Source: Corallium rubrum (Eukaryota; Cnidaria; Anthozoa; Scleralcyonacea; Coralliidae). Taken from it: 64,000 nucleotides of DNA. The stretch spans positions 12,810,927 to 12,874,926 of the forward strand of contig OZ036004.1 of NCBI GenBank assembly GCA_964035015.1, in the 5' to 3' direction. Numbering within the stretch: position 1 is the first letter of the stretch; every line of letters starts with the position of its first letter. The notes under the pieces were generated by a model. That model worked only from the letters and a program-made list of their open reading frames with translations, was not told the origin of the DNA and did not search any database. A program made the translations under genes and the position numbers. This document shows, one piece after another, positions 9,441 to 24,586 of the stretch.

Positions 9441-12400
9441 CTACACAGAGGTAATGGCTTGTACAAGATTTTCATAACTTATTTGACCATTATTGTCTTC
9501 ATGACCAGCCAGCAACAGATCTACTTCTTCATCCGTTAACCTGTCTCCAAGGTGTGTAAGCAACTGGCGAAGTTCAGCTGCGCTGATTGTCCCATTAGAA
9601 TTTCTATCGAATACCTTGAAACACTCCACAATAGAAGCTTTGACACCTAGAATCGAACAACAAATCGGTAAAAGATTAGCGAGACGCCATCACACATGCC
9701 TCAAGTGAATAATAGTTATCAGTATAGAAACTTATTAGTCTACAAAATATTGTGAATGCTGCATCCGATGGGCGCCACTTTACTCGATTGCTGAAATCTG
9801 ATTGGCTATTCTACTCGATATATATTCGTTGAAGGATAGTGACTAAGAAACTGAGTACCAGGCTCCGCGCGGTTAAGTAGTAAAAAACATGGAGGCACCC
9901 AGAAGTGGAGAATTTATTTTACGCTCGAGACAGAGCTCGAGATAGTTAAGGTGGATTTCCATTCAACTTTTTTTTGTCGAGCGAGCGACTTTTTGCGATC
10001 GCTTTCTTTGTTTCATGCCTTCTCGGGTGGAACGGAGCCGGTCCAGAGCCCATAAGACAAAAGAAAGCGATCGCAAATCGTCAATCGCGCGACAAAAGGC
10101 ACTGAATGGAAATCCGCCTTAAGACAACTATTATTCATACATGGCAACAATATCGTTCCCGGAAACGAGAGACTCTGGGATAATCCGTTTCACATCGATA
10201 TTTCATTGGCTGATGAACACAGTGAACTCTATATAACTCTTCTTCCGGATAACAAGAATCCTGTGATGGCGTGAACGGATTATCCCAGACAGCCGATCTG
10301 CACGTTGTACCTAATAAACTACTAGATATTATATACACATTGTATCCAGTAAGTTACTGGAAATTGTTTAATAAAGAGGTTATTAATGAAACCCTCCCCC
10401 GATCCCCCTAACCCTAATCTCAAAAATGTGAGTTTCCCGGGGGTAACCCTAACCCTAACCTGAAAAGTGTCGGGGGGGGGGGGGGGGGTTCTTCCTCCTG
10501 CCGAACCAGCCCCCCTAATAGTGTTGGTAATTTATGGTCAACAGTTCATGGCAAAGATTGTGGGATGCGCAGTGAATTTTAATCCGTTAATTGGCGCATC
10601 TTACAATTAAACAATTTCCAGTAACTTATTGGATACAATGTGTATATAATATCTAGTAGTTTATTAGGTACAACGTGCGGATCGGGTGTCCCAGAGCCTC
10701 TCGTTTCCCGCCCGCTGGGTAAGGGGAATGTGGGCTCTGGGAACGAGATTGGCATGGAAATTGATTTAGAGCGAATAGTCTCATTGGTTATTATAAATTC
10801 AATATGGTGGAAAATTTGATGCCACTTTTCAAAACAATTGAACGCATGTGTAGGAATTTTTGAGTTTCCGCAGTGTTCGATAGATAACCTTCTTCAATAA
10901 GTCATTAGCTCTCATGTAAGCTTCTCAAATCACGAATAATTCATGAGCTAATTAGCCAATCAAAGAAAAATATTTAAACATGTGCATGAGTTTTGAAACC
11001 CAGTAAAGGTCGCGCTAAGTGAATTTATAATTAAGAAATCAGATAATAAACGGCACAAACAAACGACCGTTTATTATCGCATGACACACCCACAAGTCAT
11101 TGTTCCAATAGAACCATTAAATCCTTTATTCAACTGATTAAAATGCAGATGAGTACGCATAGTGGGATAACTAGTTATCCCACTCGGATAACTAGTTATT
11201 CCATGCACTGTTTTGACTGCTTATCGCATGCTAATGAGTACTTTCCTTTCTAACTCTTGTTTCTTTTTCGGTAAGTTAAATAAAAACAAAATGATTTCAC
11301 TGCAAGAGAGTCATGAGATAAAGGCCATGTCCACACGTATGCGTTTTCATAGCGTTTTTATATTGTTCTTGGTCGTCAGGGGAGCAGAAAACAATGGTAA
11401 TATCCGAAACAATATGAAAACGCTAGGAAAAAGTATACGTGTGGATGGGGTCGGCCCCTCGTGGCTGTTAAGCTGCACTCAAGATGTTTATGTTAAATCC
11501 CATATCACACTCCTGACCATTAACCCATACTTACCACATATCTTAATTATAAATTTAACATGAGACTATGGCACAGAATAAAGACTATACAGAAGGGCCA
11601 CTCGGGTCGGAACCTTTGAAGTTTTTGTCTCCGCGCATGTCGCATTACGCATGTTGCTCAGCCAGTAAACTGCATGTTCTGGCCAATAAGCACGCTGAAC
11701 TGGCTGTCCTAGCCAGTAAACTGCATATTTTTTCATAAAAATACGAGGACACGTTGTACCGCTAAGTGGCCCTTCTGTATAGTCTTTATTCTGTGACTAT
11801 GGAGTACTAATATACACCATTGTCTAATCTAATATGCACCAAGTCCCTAGCAAATTCTACTACAGTGTATATCAAAAGAAACGGAACCCTTAGACCTCGT
11901 TTACACGATGCCGGTACAATTTGAAAACGGAACAAAATCATGCCGTTTAGGCCTTGCGTTTACACGATACCGCACAAAAATAACATGAAATGTTACATAC
12001 TGTATTTGCATACTGACATGATTTTGTTCCGTTTTCAAATTGTACCGGCATCGTGTAAACGGGGTCTTAGAAAGTGAATTAGTATTATGTTCAAACAACC
12101 TACTGTAGTAGTTTGAAAGCCCTAAACACTTCTGAGCCACGGATGCGTAAAAAACACGGTCTTATACACCCGAGAAATTAAAATAACTTGAAGTGCATGC
12201 ATGGTGAAAGTATTTAAAAGTTTTTCTCTCTTCCTGTTTAACTTATGTGCTGATTAATTTATAACGCAGCGCTTTTAGGGCTTTCAAACTACTACAATAG
12301 GTTGTTTGAAAAGAATACTAATTCATTTTCTAAGGGTTCCGTTTTTTTGATACACACTGTATAATAAGCTATTTCATAAACTCGTGTATCATATTTTGCC

Positions 12401-13997
12401 AGGGATTACAAACACTCGAGAACAACAAAAATCACTCGGCCTATTACCTCGTAATTTTCAATGTTCTCTCGTGTTTGTAAAACATTCGAAAACAATAAAA
12501 ATCACTTGGCCTGCAGCTTCGCGAGTTTCATTATTCTCCCATGTTTTACAAACACTTGAAAACATTGAAAATTACTCGGTTAACGTCCTCGTGATTCTCA
12601 TTGCCCTCTCGTGTTTGTAACTCCTGGTAACACACTCCCACTCGTTTATGAAATATTACTTCACACACTCAACACTAGCTCTAAAATTTGCATTGTATTA
12701 TAGTATGGGAGAGCTATAAACTGACATTCTTCACTGACTTCATTATATTTCAAGAGTTCTCTCAAATAAAACAAAGTTAATCTTCGCTTCGTATAGGCAC
12801 TTTCAACGTTGTTTAGTTGTTTTAATAAACATTAATTTATTCAATATATATATACGTCAGTTCCATCCACTGACTATGAAGAAATGGTTAAAGTGCCTAT
12901 GCAACGAAATTTCAGCCCAGCTTTTTATGATTGCATTTGAAAACATTTAAAATGACATAGTAACATCTTTCGTAGAATTTCGTTTCCTTGCTTCATTCTT
13001 GAGATATTCAGGTTTGTTTGATATGCGAATGTCATACTTATATGACATCACACTGCATAGTGACTTTGTAGAAAAGTATGATTTTCTTTGAGAGTACTTA
13101 TCGGAAGTATTTAATGAAAATTTTCACTGACATACAAGTAGCCATGACTGGTCACGAAACGTGTGTAGCTGTGTAAAATATTTGGACCATCCTAAAATTG
13201 ATGCTGTTTCAAAAAGTCATGCAGTGTGATGTCATAAGTATGACATTTGCATACCAAACGAACCTGAATATCTCAAGAATGAAGCAAGGAAACGAAATTC
13301 TACGAAAGATGTTACTTTGTCCTTTCAAGTGTTGTTTCAAATGCAATCATAAAAAACTGGGGTGAAATTTCGTTGCATATAGGCACTTTAAAAGTATCAA
13401 ATAAACTTCAAAAACTCAATAATTCATGAGGAAAACACAAAGGAAATCAGTACCATGTCCGTGGTTTTATACCTGATAAAACTTCTTGACGTCAGAAAGA
13501 ATACTAATGAACATAACATCCACTAGACCACTTTCATAATAGTAACTAATTTGAATATTATTTTATGTGCATCTTAATAAGCCTTTCTATAGCCTCGTTT
13601 GTGTCTGCAATTCAAAAGAATCTTTGCTTCATAACGAGGCTAGGAAGGCTTATTTAGATGCACACAAAAGAATATTTAAAGCAGTGACCATTATGAAAGT
13701 GGTCTATAACGAATCGTTTTTGACGCCATTCAAAACACTCGCAGTTTTATCAGATTTTTAAATCTGATAAAACATTCCTGCTCGTGTTTTAACTATTACT
13801 TCGTTTGCCATCATGCCTAGTTTATAATGCTTTCTTCGTAAATTTGTTTTGGCCTATACATGTACTATGTAATATATACACTCGGAGGAGTGTTTCATCA
13901 GGATATCCAAACACTGTGACGTTTGTTGAAAACCGAGGCAAACCACTGACACGGTACTGATTTCCTTTGTGTTTTCCTCATGAATTATTAATGAGTT

Positions 13998-14043
<46 letters not shown>

Positions 14044-16107
14044 GCCCAAATATATAAATGCCCAATATTATTTATAATATACCCAATTCTCTCCTGGCAT
14101 TACCACCTTATTATATATACAGAACTCGCGATCAAGCTCTCGGCAACGGCCTCCGTGGCTCAGTGGTCAGAGCATTGCACTAGAATCGCAAGGTCGTGGG
14201 TTCAATTCCTGCCGGAGGGCCTGTGTAGTTGCATTTTTCGCAACTGCTCCCGGTTTGGTCATAAAATGTATATATCCTACACTCGAATTTTCCTTCACCC
14301 TAAATCCTTAGAACATGCTATGTAATCGAGTGAAATGCCCAATATTATTTATAATATACCCAATTCTCTCCTGGCATTACCACCTTATTATATACAGAAC
14401 TCGCGATCAAGCTCTCGGCAACGGCCTCCGTGGCTCAGTGGTCAGAGCATTGCACTAGAATCGCAAGGTCGTGGGTTCAATTCCTGCCGGAGGGCCTGTG
14501 TAGTTGCATTTTTCGCAACTGCTCCCGGTTTGGTCATAAAATGTATATATCCTACACTCGAATTTTCCTTCACCCTAAATCCTTAGAACATGCTATGTAA
14601 TCGAGTGAAATGCCCAATATTATTTATATATATATATATAGCTCTATATATATAGTTTAGATTTCGAACATCAAAAAACCTTTGACGAAGGCACCAAAAT
14701 ATGTTTAACTTGATTATGTTGCTCTCAAACGTATTTTCTGATATGCATGGCATTCTGTTTACAGATTTAAAGATTCATGGAATTACAAGAGATTAAAGTT
14801 GAGAATCAAAGGACCGGAGAATTTATATTAGTTTATTTATTTTATGGCTTCCTATAAAAAAAACAGAGAAAATATAAAAAAAGCTAAACGTGTAAACTGC
14901 CACTTGAAAACGCGCATGTTTTATTTAACCACTATTTTGAAAATACTCGGAACGTTCGGGAACTCTCCATCGAACATTCGATATAGTTTACTAATAACAT
15001 AATGACATCACGATCACACTCTGAAACTCTCCCCAACCGTTTCTTCCTCCTCGTAAACAATATAGAGAGATCTTGTATGTTATGTATGTATGTCGGTTCA
15101 GGCATGAATTCTGTTTTTAATTACCTTCAAAAGAAAACTGGTTTTAGTATTTTCAAGTTTTCGTAAACAAACAATATCAATGTGTCGAAGTTTGACAGAA
15201 GCGAAGTATACAGCGCTTAATATTATAGGTCAGCTGAGAATGCTGACCTAAATTTAATCCAGGTCAACTCTTCTCGACAATTTTGGAGGCTCCCTCTTGC
15301 CTCCAACATGGCCGCCAAGACGTCAAGTGCAAACCAAGAATAGCTGTGTTTATGCGTAGCTAGTGTGAATGATAAAACTACAAGCTTCTTTGTTAATTTA
15401 ATCAATCAGTTTGGCACTTGTACAAACCGAAAGCGAATTTTAACGCCTTGGAAAGTATTTGTCATTTGATGTTGCTGTTGTGTTTTACCGGAAAGTTTAG
15501 GTATTAATTATTTCTCCAGAGAAGAACTAGATTGAACTCGGCAAAAAGTTGCCGGCCTCAGGGTTGGCAGCTCGGCATTACCGAATGGCGACCTCATTGT
15601 CGACGGCTGTTATATAATATAGACTTCACTTGATTCATGTGCAAAGTTAATTATAGATATACTTTACGTTTAACCATATATACGGCAGTAAACCTAAAAC
15701 ATGTTCCTAAGGACATGTATAAAATTCACAAAACCGGGTCAACGTAATGTTTAAACTATAGACTTGTAGTGTACACACAAAGACAAAATACTAAACGGAA
15801 GAATACATTTGACAACTACAAGTTGTAGCATATATACATGCACTATTTTTTAATTATAAATACCTGGTGTAAGTTTTCTGGTTTTCGTAGCTTGGAATAC
15901 AGGCCAGAATTCATCAAATGATATTCGTTTGTCCCTCTTCACCTTGAACTGCTGTTCCATCTTTCCCAGTTCGCTCTGAGTCGGGTTTGAACCTAACGCT
16001 CTGAGAACTTCGCCCACATCGTCAACGTGTATCTTCGAGTCTCCTATTCGGTCGTACAGAAGAAATACTTCCTTGCAGTCATCCGCACCAATTTCCTGAT
16101 TCGACAT
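9441..16107 (-). CDS. Essential (alkali-type) myosin light chain, two exons
   Basis: Exon 1 is 16107-15864, exon 2 is 9646-9441. The donor CCAG|GTATTT and acceptor TTCTAG|GTGTC join in phase 1 to give 149 residues, the usual length of essential light chains (about 150). The protein has an N-terminal EF-hand with a degenerate loop ([12 protein letters not shown]) and the [13 protein letters not shown] stretch typical of this family. A canonical-looking third loop follows ([12 protein letters not shown]), then [22 protein letters not shown]. It would bind the lever arm of myosin II. The 6.2-kb intron is filled with MITEs. Calmodulin is less likely because two loops are degenerate and the linker is short. 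Confidence 0.9.
9946..10122. mobile_element. TTAA-flanked MITE (piggyBac-like) in myosin light chain intron
   Basis: TTAA lies at 9946-9949 and 10119-10122. The inverted ends read GGTGGATTTCCATTCA and GGCGGATTTCCATTCA, and homology continues with TTTGCGATCGCTTTCTTT in both arms. No coding sequence. Confidence 0.75.
10148..10751. mobile_element. Foldback element with 19-bp CAGAGCC-type end, degenerate 9-bp duplication
   Basis: The right terminus in outward reading is CAATCTCGTTCCCAGAGCC and the left begins CAATATCGTTCCCGG. Inner arms at about 10260-10378 and 10606-10720 are near-perfect inverted copies. The flanks ACATGGCAA and GCATGGAAA match at 7 of 9 positions, a decayed 9-bp target duplication. 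The middle holds CCCTAACCCTAA stretches and a long G-run. The end is 17/19 identical to that of the 44497 element. Confidence 0.65.
11323..11452. mobile_element. Short MITE with CCACACGTA ends
   Basis: Inverted ends read GGCCATGTCCACACGTATGC and GACCCCATCCACACGTATAC, and continue through AAAACGC/GCGTTTT into the middle. No coding sequence and no confident target duplication. Confidence 0.65.
11572..11795. mobile_element. MITE with ACTATGG duplication (hAT-like size)
   Basis: Perfect inverted ends of about 30 bp start CACAGAATAAAGACTATACA. ACTATGG precedes (11565-11571) and follows (11796-11802) the element, a 7-bp duplication, or 8 bp if the shared G is counted. A small internal repeat of GCCAGTAAACTGCAT is present. 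Confidence 0.78.
11863..12359. mobile_element. TA-flanked Tc1/mariner-like MITE carrying a nested insertion
   Basis: The ends are CAGTGTATATCAAAAGAAAC and CAGTGTGTATCAAAAAAACG (inverted), between TA dinucleotides. The arms are about 95 bp each once the nested element in the left arm (11893-12066) is removed. The intact right arm serves as the empty-site reference for that insertion. Confidence 0.78.
11893..12066. mobile_element. Nested MITE with TTA duplication (PIF/Harbinger-like)
   Basis: The termini are GACCTCGTTTACACGATGCC and GACCCCGTTTACACGATGCC, inverted, with about 48 bp of arm homology. TTA occurs on both sides (11890-11892, 12067-12069). The matching arm of the host element at about 12332 shows the same site unoccupied, which confirms the boundaries. 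Confidence 0.8.
12370..12652. mobile_element. Foldback element with ATTTCATAAACGAGTG-type ends
   Basis: The outer ends are ATTTCATAAACTCGTGT and its near inverse at 12636-12652. The interior is four alternating-direction copies of an ACAAACACTCGAGAACA...AATCACTCGG word block. A 78-residue frame through it is an artefact. Confidence 0.6.
12888..13391. mobile_element. TTAA-flanked foldback element, ~190-bp arms
   Basis: TTAA lies at 12888-12891 and 13388-13391. The ends read AGTGCCTATGCAACGAAATT and AGTGCCTATATGCAACGAAA inward. Arms run through ATGATTGCATTTGAAA, CTTCATTCTTGAGATATTCA and GTCATACTTATATGACATCA. Non-coding, piggyBac-like by its duplication. Confidence 0.78.
13421..13985. repeat. 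Foldback element with nested arms
   Basis: The outer arms (TTCATGAGGAAAACACAAAG and its inverse) lie at 13423 and 13960. An inner pair centred near 13615 carries GACCACTTTCATAATAG and AATAAGCCTTTCTATAGCCT. A partial third copy of the outer arm occurs near 17132. Non-coding. Confidence 0.65.
14148..14221 (+). tRNA. tRNA-like sequence (probable SINE head), copy 1
   Basis: The 74-nt sequence has a GGCCTCC/GGAGGGC acceptor pair with one mismatch, a GCTC/GAGC D-stem, an anticodon stem TTGC/GCAA and a T-arm with TTCAATT. The loop places AGA as anticodon. A serine tRNA would need a long variable arm, which is absent, so this is more likely a tRNA-derived SINE or pseudogene than a working tRNA. Confidence 0.5.
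14423..14496 (+). tRNA. tRNA-like sequence (probable SINE head), copy 2
   Basis: An exact tandem copy of the 14148 sequence, with the same acceptor mismatch and the same apparent AGA anticodon. The identity reflects the local duplication rather than selection. Confidence 0.5.
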
Positions 16108-16880
16108 TCTCCTCTTTGATTCTCGAAAGACGTGCTCGACTGTAAACTGCTTTACGCTTTATACTCTGTTTCACATGCACGACTCGTTCATAAATGATTC
16201 ATTAGACGTCACCTGTTGGCTGTCAGACTTGCTTTTGCATTTCGTATTAGATAAGAAAAGCCAAAAGTAAACACTCAGTCTTGTATAGCATATTTTTAAA
16301 TATCTAACCTAAACGTTCTACAAGGATTAGATGCGTCACAAAGTTATTTGGTTGCTTTATAAAGAGATTCTCGAATTGGTCTTTGTTGTTTCTCGCATTA
16401 AACACTCCCCTAAAGTTTCCCAAGTTTTGTATTTAAATACAAACCGGTAACAACCGTGCAATTCAAATTAGCCTCCAGAGCTATTGATGGCTGAGTATTG
16501 TTTGCAGGTGGGATTTCATGCATGAATGAGCTTTTAATAGCTTTTGTATACAGTACACATCGGTCAACACCCGTGAGGCATAGTTTTTAGTGAGACTATA
16601 CAAGCGATGCAAAAAGCCAGAAGAAGGGAAGAGAGAGAATGAAAATGAAATCTATTTCCCACGTGAGAAAATCTGTGACACGTGAGGACAGAGCTCTTTG
16701 CTTTTGAGCAAACCGAATAGAGATTAATTAAGAGTTTTTTTCTGATTCTTGTCAGAGATTAGTTAAATATACAACTGAGCACAGGCGCATGCTAATGATA
16801 GAAAATGGTTGCCAAGGGAAATGACTTCTTGGTAGTTTCTTATATAGAGCTTTTGAATGTTCAGATGATGTTTTATTTTG

Positions 16881-17097
<217 letters not shown>

Positions 17098-17261
17098 AAC
17101 ACAGTATATACATATACAGTGTATATATATAATTCATGAGGAAAACACAAAGAAAAATCATGACCGTATCGTGATTTTATATGTGATAAAGAAACCTCCT
17201 GATTTACATAAACTTTAGCTTAGATTTTCTCGGCTTAGACAACGTTATTTTTCAAACTAAA

Positions 17262-17861
17262 GGCCATGTCAGACGAGGCAATTTTCCTTGCAACTTGCAA
17301 CGCGATGGCGCTATATTTATTGCAAGTTGCAAGAAAGATTTCCTCGTGTGACGCCCCATACTTGCAACTAGTCTCGCAACGAAAAATTGCGTTGCGAGTA
17401 GCAGAGAAAGTACCCTGCGAGTCAGAGCCCCTTTCCGACCTACGCAAGCTTCGGGGGAAAGTGGGCTCTGCCAACAAACTTGATATTTCTTTTTGAGCAT
17501 GCGTGAACGGTTGCCAAGATACTATTTTGGGCCCAGGCTCTAACGCGTTACTTGCTATTTTCGTGCTAACGTGTATTCATAAACTAGAACTTGTTTGACC
17601 AGTTTAAAACCTGACTGTCTCGCCCCAAACTTGGGGCGAAGATCGAGTTTGTTGGCGGAGTCCACTTTCCCCCGAAGCCTGCGTAGGTCGGAAAGGGGCT
17701 CTGACTCGCAGGGTACAGAGAAAGTAGAAGCAGCTTCTACTTTTCGCAACGCTACGAGACAAGTTGCAGCGTGTAACACCCCCACTGTAACTTGCAATAC
17801 TTTTTTTCGACAAACATTGCGTTGCAAGCTACGGAAAATTGCCTCGTGTGACATGGGTCGT
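17262..17861. mobile_element. Foldback element rich in TTGCAAGTTGCAA words
   Basis: The ends read CCATGTCAGACGAGGCAATT and CCATGTCACACGAGGCAATT (inverted). The interior on both sides of the nested element repeats TTGCAACTTGCAA-like words. It is interrupted by the 9-bp-duplication element at 17410-17715. The word style matches 36051-36458. Confidence 0.7.
17410..17715. mobile_element. Nested element with perfect 9-bp duplication CAGAGAAAG
   Basis: CAGAGAAAG lies at 17401-17409 and 17716-17724. The inverted terminus is TACCCTGCGAGTCAGAGCC, and homology runs about 75 bp inward (TTCCGACCTACGCA, CTTCGGGGGAAAG). It is inserted in the TTGCAA-word element. The 9-bp duplication and CAGAGCC at positions 13-19 tie it to the 10148, 44497, 48093 and 49846 elements. 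Confidence 0.8.
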
Positions 17862-17959
17862 TTTTGAAGCTATTTTAAACATTTGCAGTACGTGTTTTAT
17901 CAGATAAGACACCTCATGTTTTAAATCTGATAAGACACTGCATGGTGCTCATGTTTTCA

Positions 17960-18707
17960 ATATATATATATATTGAAAACATATATATATATATATATAT
18001 ATTGAAAACATATATTTAACAATTAGATTATGAGCTCGAAATTTCTATGAGTGAATAGTTGACGAGAGCGGATGTTTTAGTAGAAACTAACTTGTGTACC
18101 TTAGTTCTTCCAAATTATTTCAAAAAACAAATGATAACCATTGTTTCTGTGCGAAAACCAAGGCAAAATCATCTTTCACTCCTCGTGTCCTCCATGTTGT
18201 TTTACTGCATGGCCGCGCGAGTACTGGTGCTCAATTTGCTACTCGCCATCTATTGACGAATAGATATCGAGTAGAGTAGCCAATCAGATTGCAGCATTTG
18301 CAATAGAATACTAGTAAGTTTCTACTAAATATATATATATATTTAACAATTAGATTATGAGCTCGAAATTTCTATGAGTGAATAGTTGACGAGAGCGGAG
18401 CTCGAGTCAACTATCATCTCATAGAAATTGAGAGCGAATAATCTAATTGTTTTAGTAGAAACTAACTTGTGTACCTTAGTTCTTCCAAATTATTTCAAAA
18501 AACGAAGCATAACCATTGTTTCTGTGCGAAAACCAAGGCAAAACAATCTTTCACTCCTCGTGTCCTCCATGTTGTTTTACTGCATGGCCGCGCGAGTACT
18601 GGTACTCAATTTGCTACTCGCTATCTATTGACGAATAGATATCGAGTAGAGTAGCCAATCAGATTGCAGCATTTGCAATAGAATACTAGTAAGTTTCTAC
18701 TAAATAT

Positions 18708-18770
<63 letters not shown>
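17960..18770. repeat. Tandem duplication (~320-370 bp unit) with AT tracts
   Basis: Two copies (about 18019-18330 and 18341-18700) share the phrase GTTTTAGTAGAAACTAACTT through TCTACTAAATATATA. The second copy holds an extra hairpin (GAGCTCGAAATTTCTATGAG and its inverse near 18415) that is missing from the first. AT-dinucleotide runs bound both. Confidence 0.8.
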
Positions 18771-19443
18771 GTATACACATTTAAATAAACTGTATTTTTA
18801 TAACCAAACGGTGATTATTTCCGTATTTGCCATTGGTATTTATATATCATGTGTATACATAAACATCAAAATATACTTTTTTAACAAACAATATCTTCCA
18901 TTCTACAGCATTAAAACAACAACAACAGCAACAATAACAACAAAAACAACAACCCATCAAAATACAACAACGGACCATAATGTTAGCTACTGCACCTTGC
19001 TAGCTATAATCGCAAGCTGAAAACTTAAACTGCTCAACTAAAGCTATATACTTCGTCTAGAACTATACTCACCTTGTGGTGTTCCTTCAATTAAACTCTA
19101 ATCATGAACCATCAGTCAAGATTGTTGCCTTGGAAAAACCACGCAGAAATCGATTTCTAGCGAGAAATGTTATTGCCCAGGCAACAGATAGCTTCAAACA
19201 GAACCATAACATAAAATAATTTTGAAAATATTTTAATACTAACGCTTTATGAAAATATTTTGGTACTAATACGAGTTCCTTAATGAATTCAAGCTGTTTT
19301 GATACCGTGGTAAAAAACGAGGTGATATAGCTTCTCAAACGAACGAGTATTTATATAGAACGAAATTCCAAGTTAAAGTCATGTTTAGTTTTGAAAGTTC
19401 TTTACCACGGCATCAAGACTGGTTATGACCCACTTTGAGATAT

Positions 19444-19660
19444 TTTAAGTCCAGTCCAAAGTCCAGTCCAAAGTCCAGTCCATAGTCCAGTCAAATGTTC
19501 CGTCCATAGTTCAGTCTAAATCTAGTCCAAGTCAGGTCCAATGTCCAGTTCATAGTCCAGCCCAAAGTCCAATAAAGTCCAGTCCATAGTCCGGTTCAAA
19601 GTCCAGTCCACAGTGTAGTTCAAACTTCAGTTAGTCCAATTAAAGTCCGGTTCAGTTACA
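19444..19660. repeat. Minisatellite of AAAGTCCAGTCC units
   Basis: About 18 imperfect 10-12 bp units around AGTCCAGTCCA. Confidence 0.85.
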
Positions 19661-19800
19661 AAATGCCAATCAAGGCAGAAATATTATAGAAATACTATAA
19701 TCAGTTCGTTATATTATACACGAGTCAAGTCTTATAATTCCATAAACAAATATTCATCTTATATACCTCATAATACAAGAGATATTCACACATCAATTTC

Positions 19801-22634
<2,834 letters not shown>

Positions 22635-22882
22635 TGCAGCATTTTATCAAGCACTTGTGGCGCAAGAGAGCTGTATATTTGTGTTTGCTGAGTTTGTGAA
22701 AAGTTTACATTTCGGTTAATTAAATTCAACCAAGCTTGATTTCATAATCATAACAAACTATTGCTAACAGTTTGTGAAGCTGTCACTCGTTTGAACAGAT
22801 GATCCAAGTAATACAACAACAAATTTTGACCATATTGTTTTATAGTTGTCTTATAAAACCGTTTCGTATGTTTAAAAATAAG

Positions 22883-23170
22883 GGCCGTAAATAGGGGGAG
22901 GGGGGCAGCAGGGGCAACTGACCCCCCCCCCCCTCCCCCCGAGAAAAGCCAAAATATGAATTTTATGTCACTAAGAAATAACTAGTCGTTTAATTATTAT
23001 CATAACTCTGACAAGGAATTTTCGCGTTGTGTTCGCGCTTTATCCCGTTAGAATAACTATTATTTTACAGTCACTTGCTACTCACTTTCACCAAAATGTT
23101 CGGAAGTTCGTTCCGATTTCCGAAGTTCGTTGGGAAGTTCAAAGCTCGTTTTAAACTAAGTAGCCGGTGT
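22883..23170 (+). repeat. Interspersed repeat starting GGGCCGTA
   Basis: The segment starts GGGCCGTAAATAGGGGGAGG with a C-run, then AACTAGTCGTTTAATTATTA, CGCGTTGTGTTCGCGCT and TTCACCAAAATGTTCGGAAG. These blocks match 736-985 and 62150-62755 in the same order. Confidence 0.65.
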
Positions 23171-23289
23171 AATGTTTTTAAAATAGAGTACTTTAACAGA
23201 TTAAAGTATTAAAGTAGATTAATAGAAATTTGAGAGTTGTGAGAGCGATAGGAATATAAATAAAGTTGTAAAGTGCACATATTGTCGAT

Positions 23290-24290
23290 TGTTACATTAC
23301 CAGCGTTTACTGGAGGTTTTTGGAGATGGTGATTTCGATCTATGGCTTCGCAAGTTCGAAGTCTGTGCTGTGCCGTCGCAAACGGGTGGAAAGACGACGA
23401 CAAATTGAAGAGGCTACCGACTCTCCTAACTGGCAAAGCGTTCGTTGTGTTTGAACGTTTACCGGCTGCCAAGAAAGAAGACTTCAAGGTACTTATTAAA
23501 ACATTGAACGATTCGTTCGGGGGAAGCGATACAGGAAGATATGTGGCGATGACAGAATTCCGCAGTCGCAAAAGAAAGCCAGCCGAAGATTTGGATGTTT
23601 ACGCGTTTGCCTTAGAAAGCGCGTTGCGTCGCGCAATGCCCGATGTAGGAGAGGGACACCGCAATGCTCTGTTGCGCCAACAGTTCATCGAAGGAGTACA
23701 GGAAAATCTGCGGATCCAACTTCTACAAAGGCCGGCGGCGTCTTATGAAGAAACCATAACCGTGGCGAAGCAACTTGATATGGCTTCTTCGTTGTGTCAG
23801 TCATCGACTTCGATCCCTGCTTCAACGCGGCGATTAACGAGCCAAGCAACAACAGAAAAGAAGCACTGATTTCTACACTGGTGGAGAAAACCGAGAGCCT
23901 TACCGCAAGAGTCAATGAACTCTCAACACAGAGCTTTGCAGTCCACGCGATAAACTCGCGCCAATCGTCGCTTCGACCCAGGGGAGCATGCTTTTCTTGT
24001 GGTCAGTTTAATCATCGGGCAGCAGAATGTCCGACGCGGCAAACGCAAGATGCGTGCTACGTGTGTGGCCGACGTGGTCACTTCGCGAGAGATTGCTACG
24101 ACCGATTCCAAAACCAAAGCAAGCCAGCGGGAAACGGACGAGGGCTGACCCGCTGAATGGCCAAGGGTCAGCCCATCCTAGCGAGGTCGTCGATATCTCA
24201 ACAGTGTGTCACCAATGATGTGGGGGGACATGTGATTAAGCGTTTGATCGATACGGGGGCGACGGTTAGTTTGATTAGTTACACTTCATA
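23290..24290 (+). pseudogene. Degenerate LTR-retrotransposon gag-protease fragment
   Basis: A frame at 23342-23869 has a retrotransposon Gag core (LKRLPTLLTGKAFVVFERL, then QQFIEGVQENLRIQLLQRP). It is overlapped by a second frame to 24156 with two CCHC knuckles (CFSCGQFNHRAAEC and CYVCGRRGHFARDC). The beginning of the core (GDFDLWLRKFEVC) is in another frame near 23325, so there is at least one frameshift. A protease start (LIDTGATVSLI) at 24242-24276 is cut off before RT. No LTRs were found. It is distinct from the 1.4-kb-region element. Confidence 0.8.
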
Positions 24291-24562
24291 CACTTCATAT
24301 AGGGGTAGATTTTACCCCTAGACAATTTTACCCCCTATAAATATCTACCCCTTGTTGTGAGGTGTTGAGCAAGGTAAAAAAATTGCTCTAGCAAATTACC
24401 CCCTTAAAAGGGGTAATTCTGAGCATAGACAATCCAACAAAAGGAAGAATTGCTCTTCTTTCTGGGGTAATTATTACTCCTTCATCATTTACCCCTCAAA
24501 AAATAGCACTTTCTCCCCCCAAATGGGGTAAATTTTACCCCCTGAAATTTGCAGTATAGCCC
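24291..24562. repeat. Region built of TTTACCCC / GGGGTAAA words
   Basis: About 270 bp with at least ten copies of TACCCC or GGGGTA in both directions and several AATTGCTC words. The left end abuts the truncated protease. The style matches other word-rich elements here, but clear terminal repeats were not found. Confidence 0.55.
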
Positions 24563-24586
24563 TGAGAATGAGTTTACTATAGTCGC

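Larger units (their letters stand above)
14057..14640 (+). repeat. Tandem duplication, period ~276 bp, each with a tRNA-like unit
   Basis: The phrase AATGCCCAATATTATTTATA starts at 14057, 14334 and about 14610. The two full copies are nearly identical, including the tRNA-like segments and a CCTAAATCCTTAGAACATGC end. AT-dinucleotide tracts flank the array. Confidence 0.85.

Noticed and set aside
10400..10465. CCCTAACCCTAA runs as a telomere
   Set aside because: Only two short runs of two or three units inside a foldback element; not a chromosome end.
18059..18654. Pairs of 61-67 residue frames repeated twice
   Set aside because: Identical because of the tandem duplication; no family resemblance.
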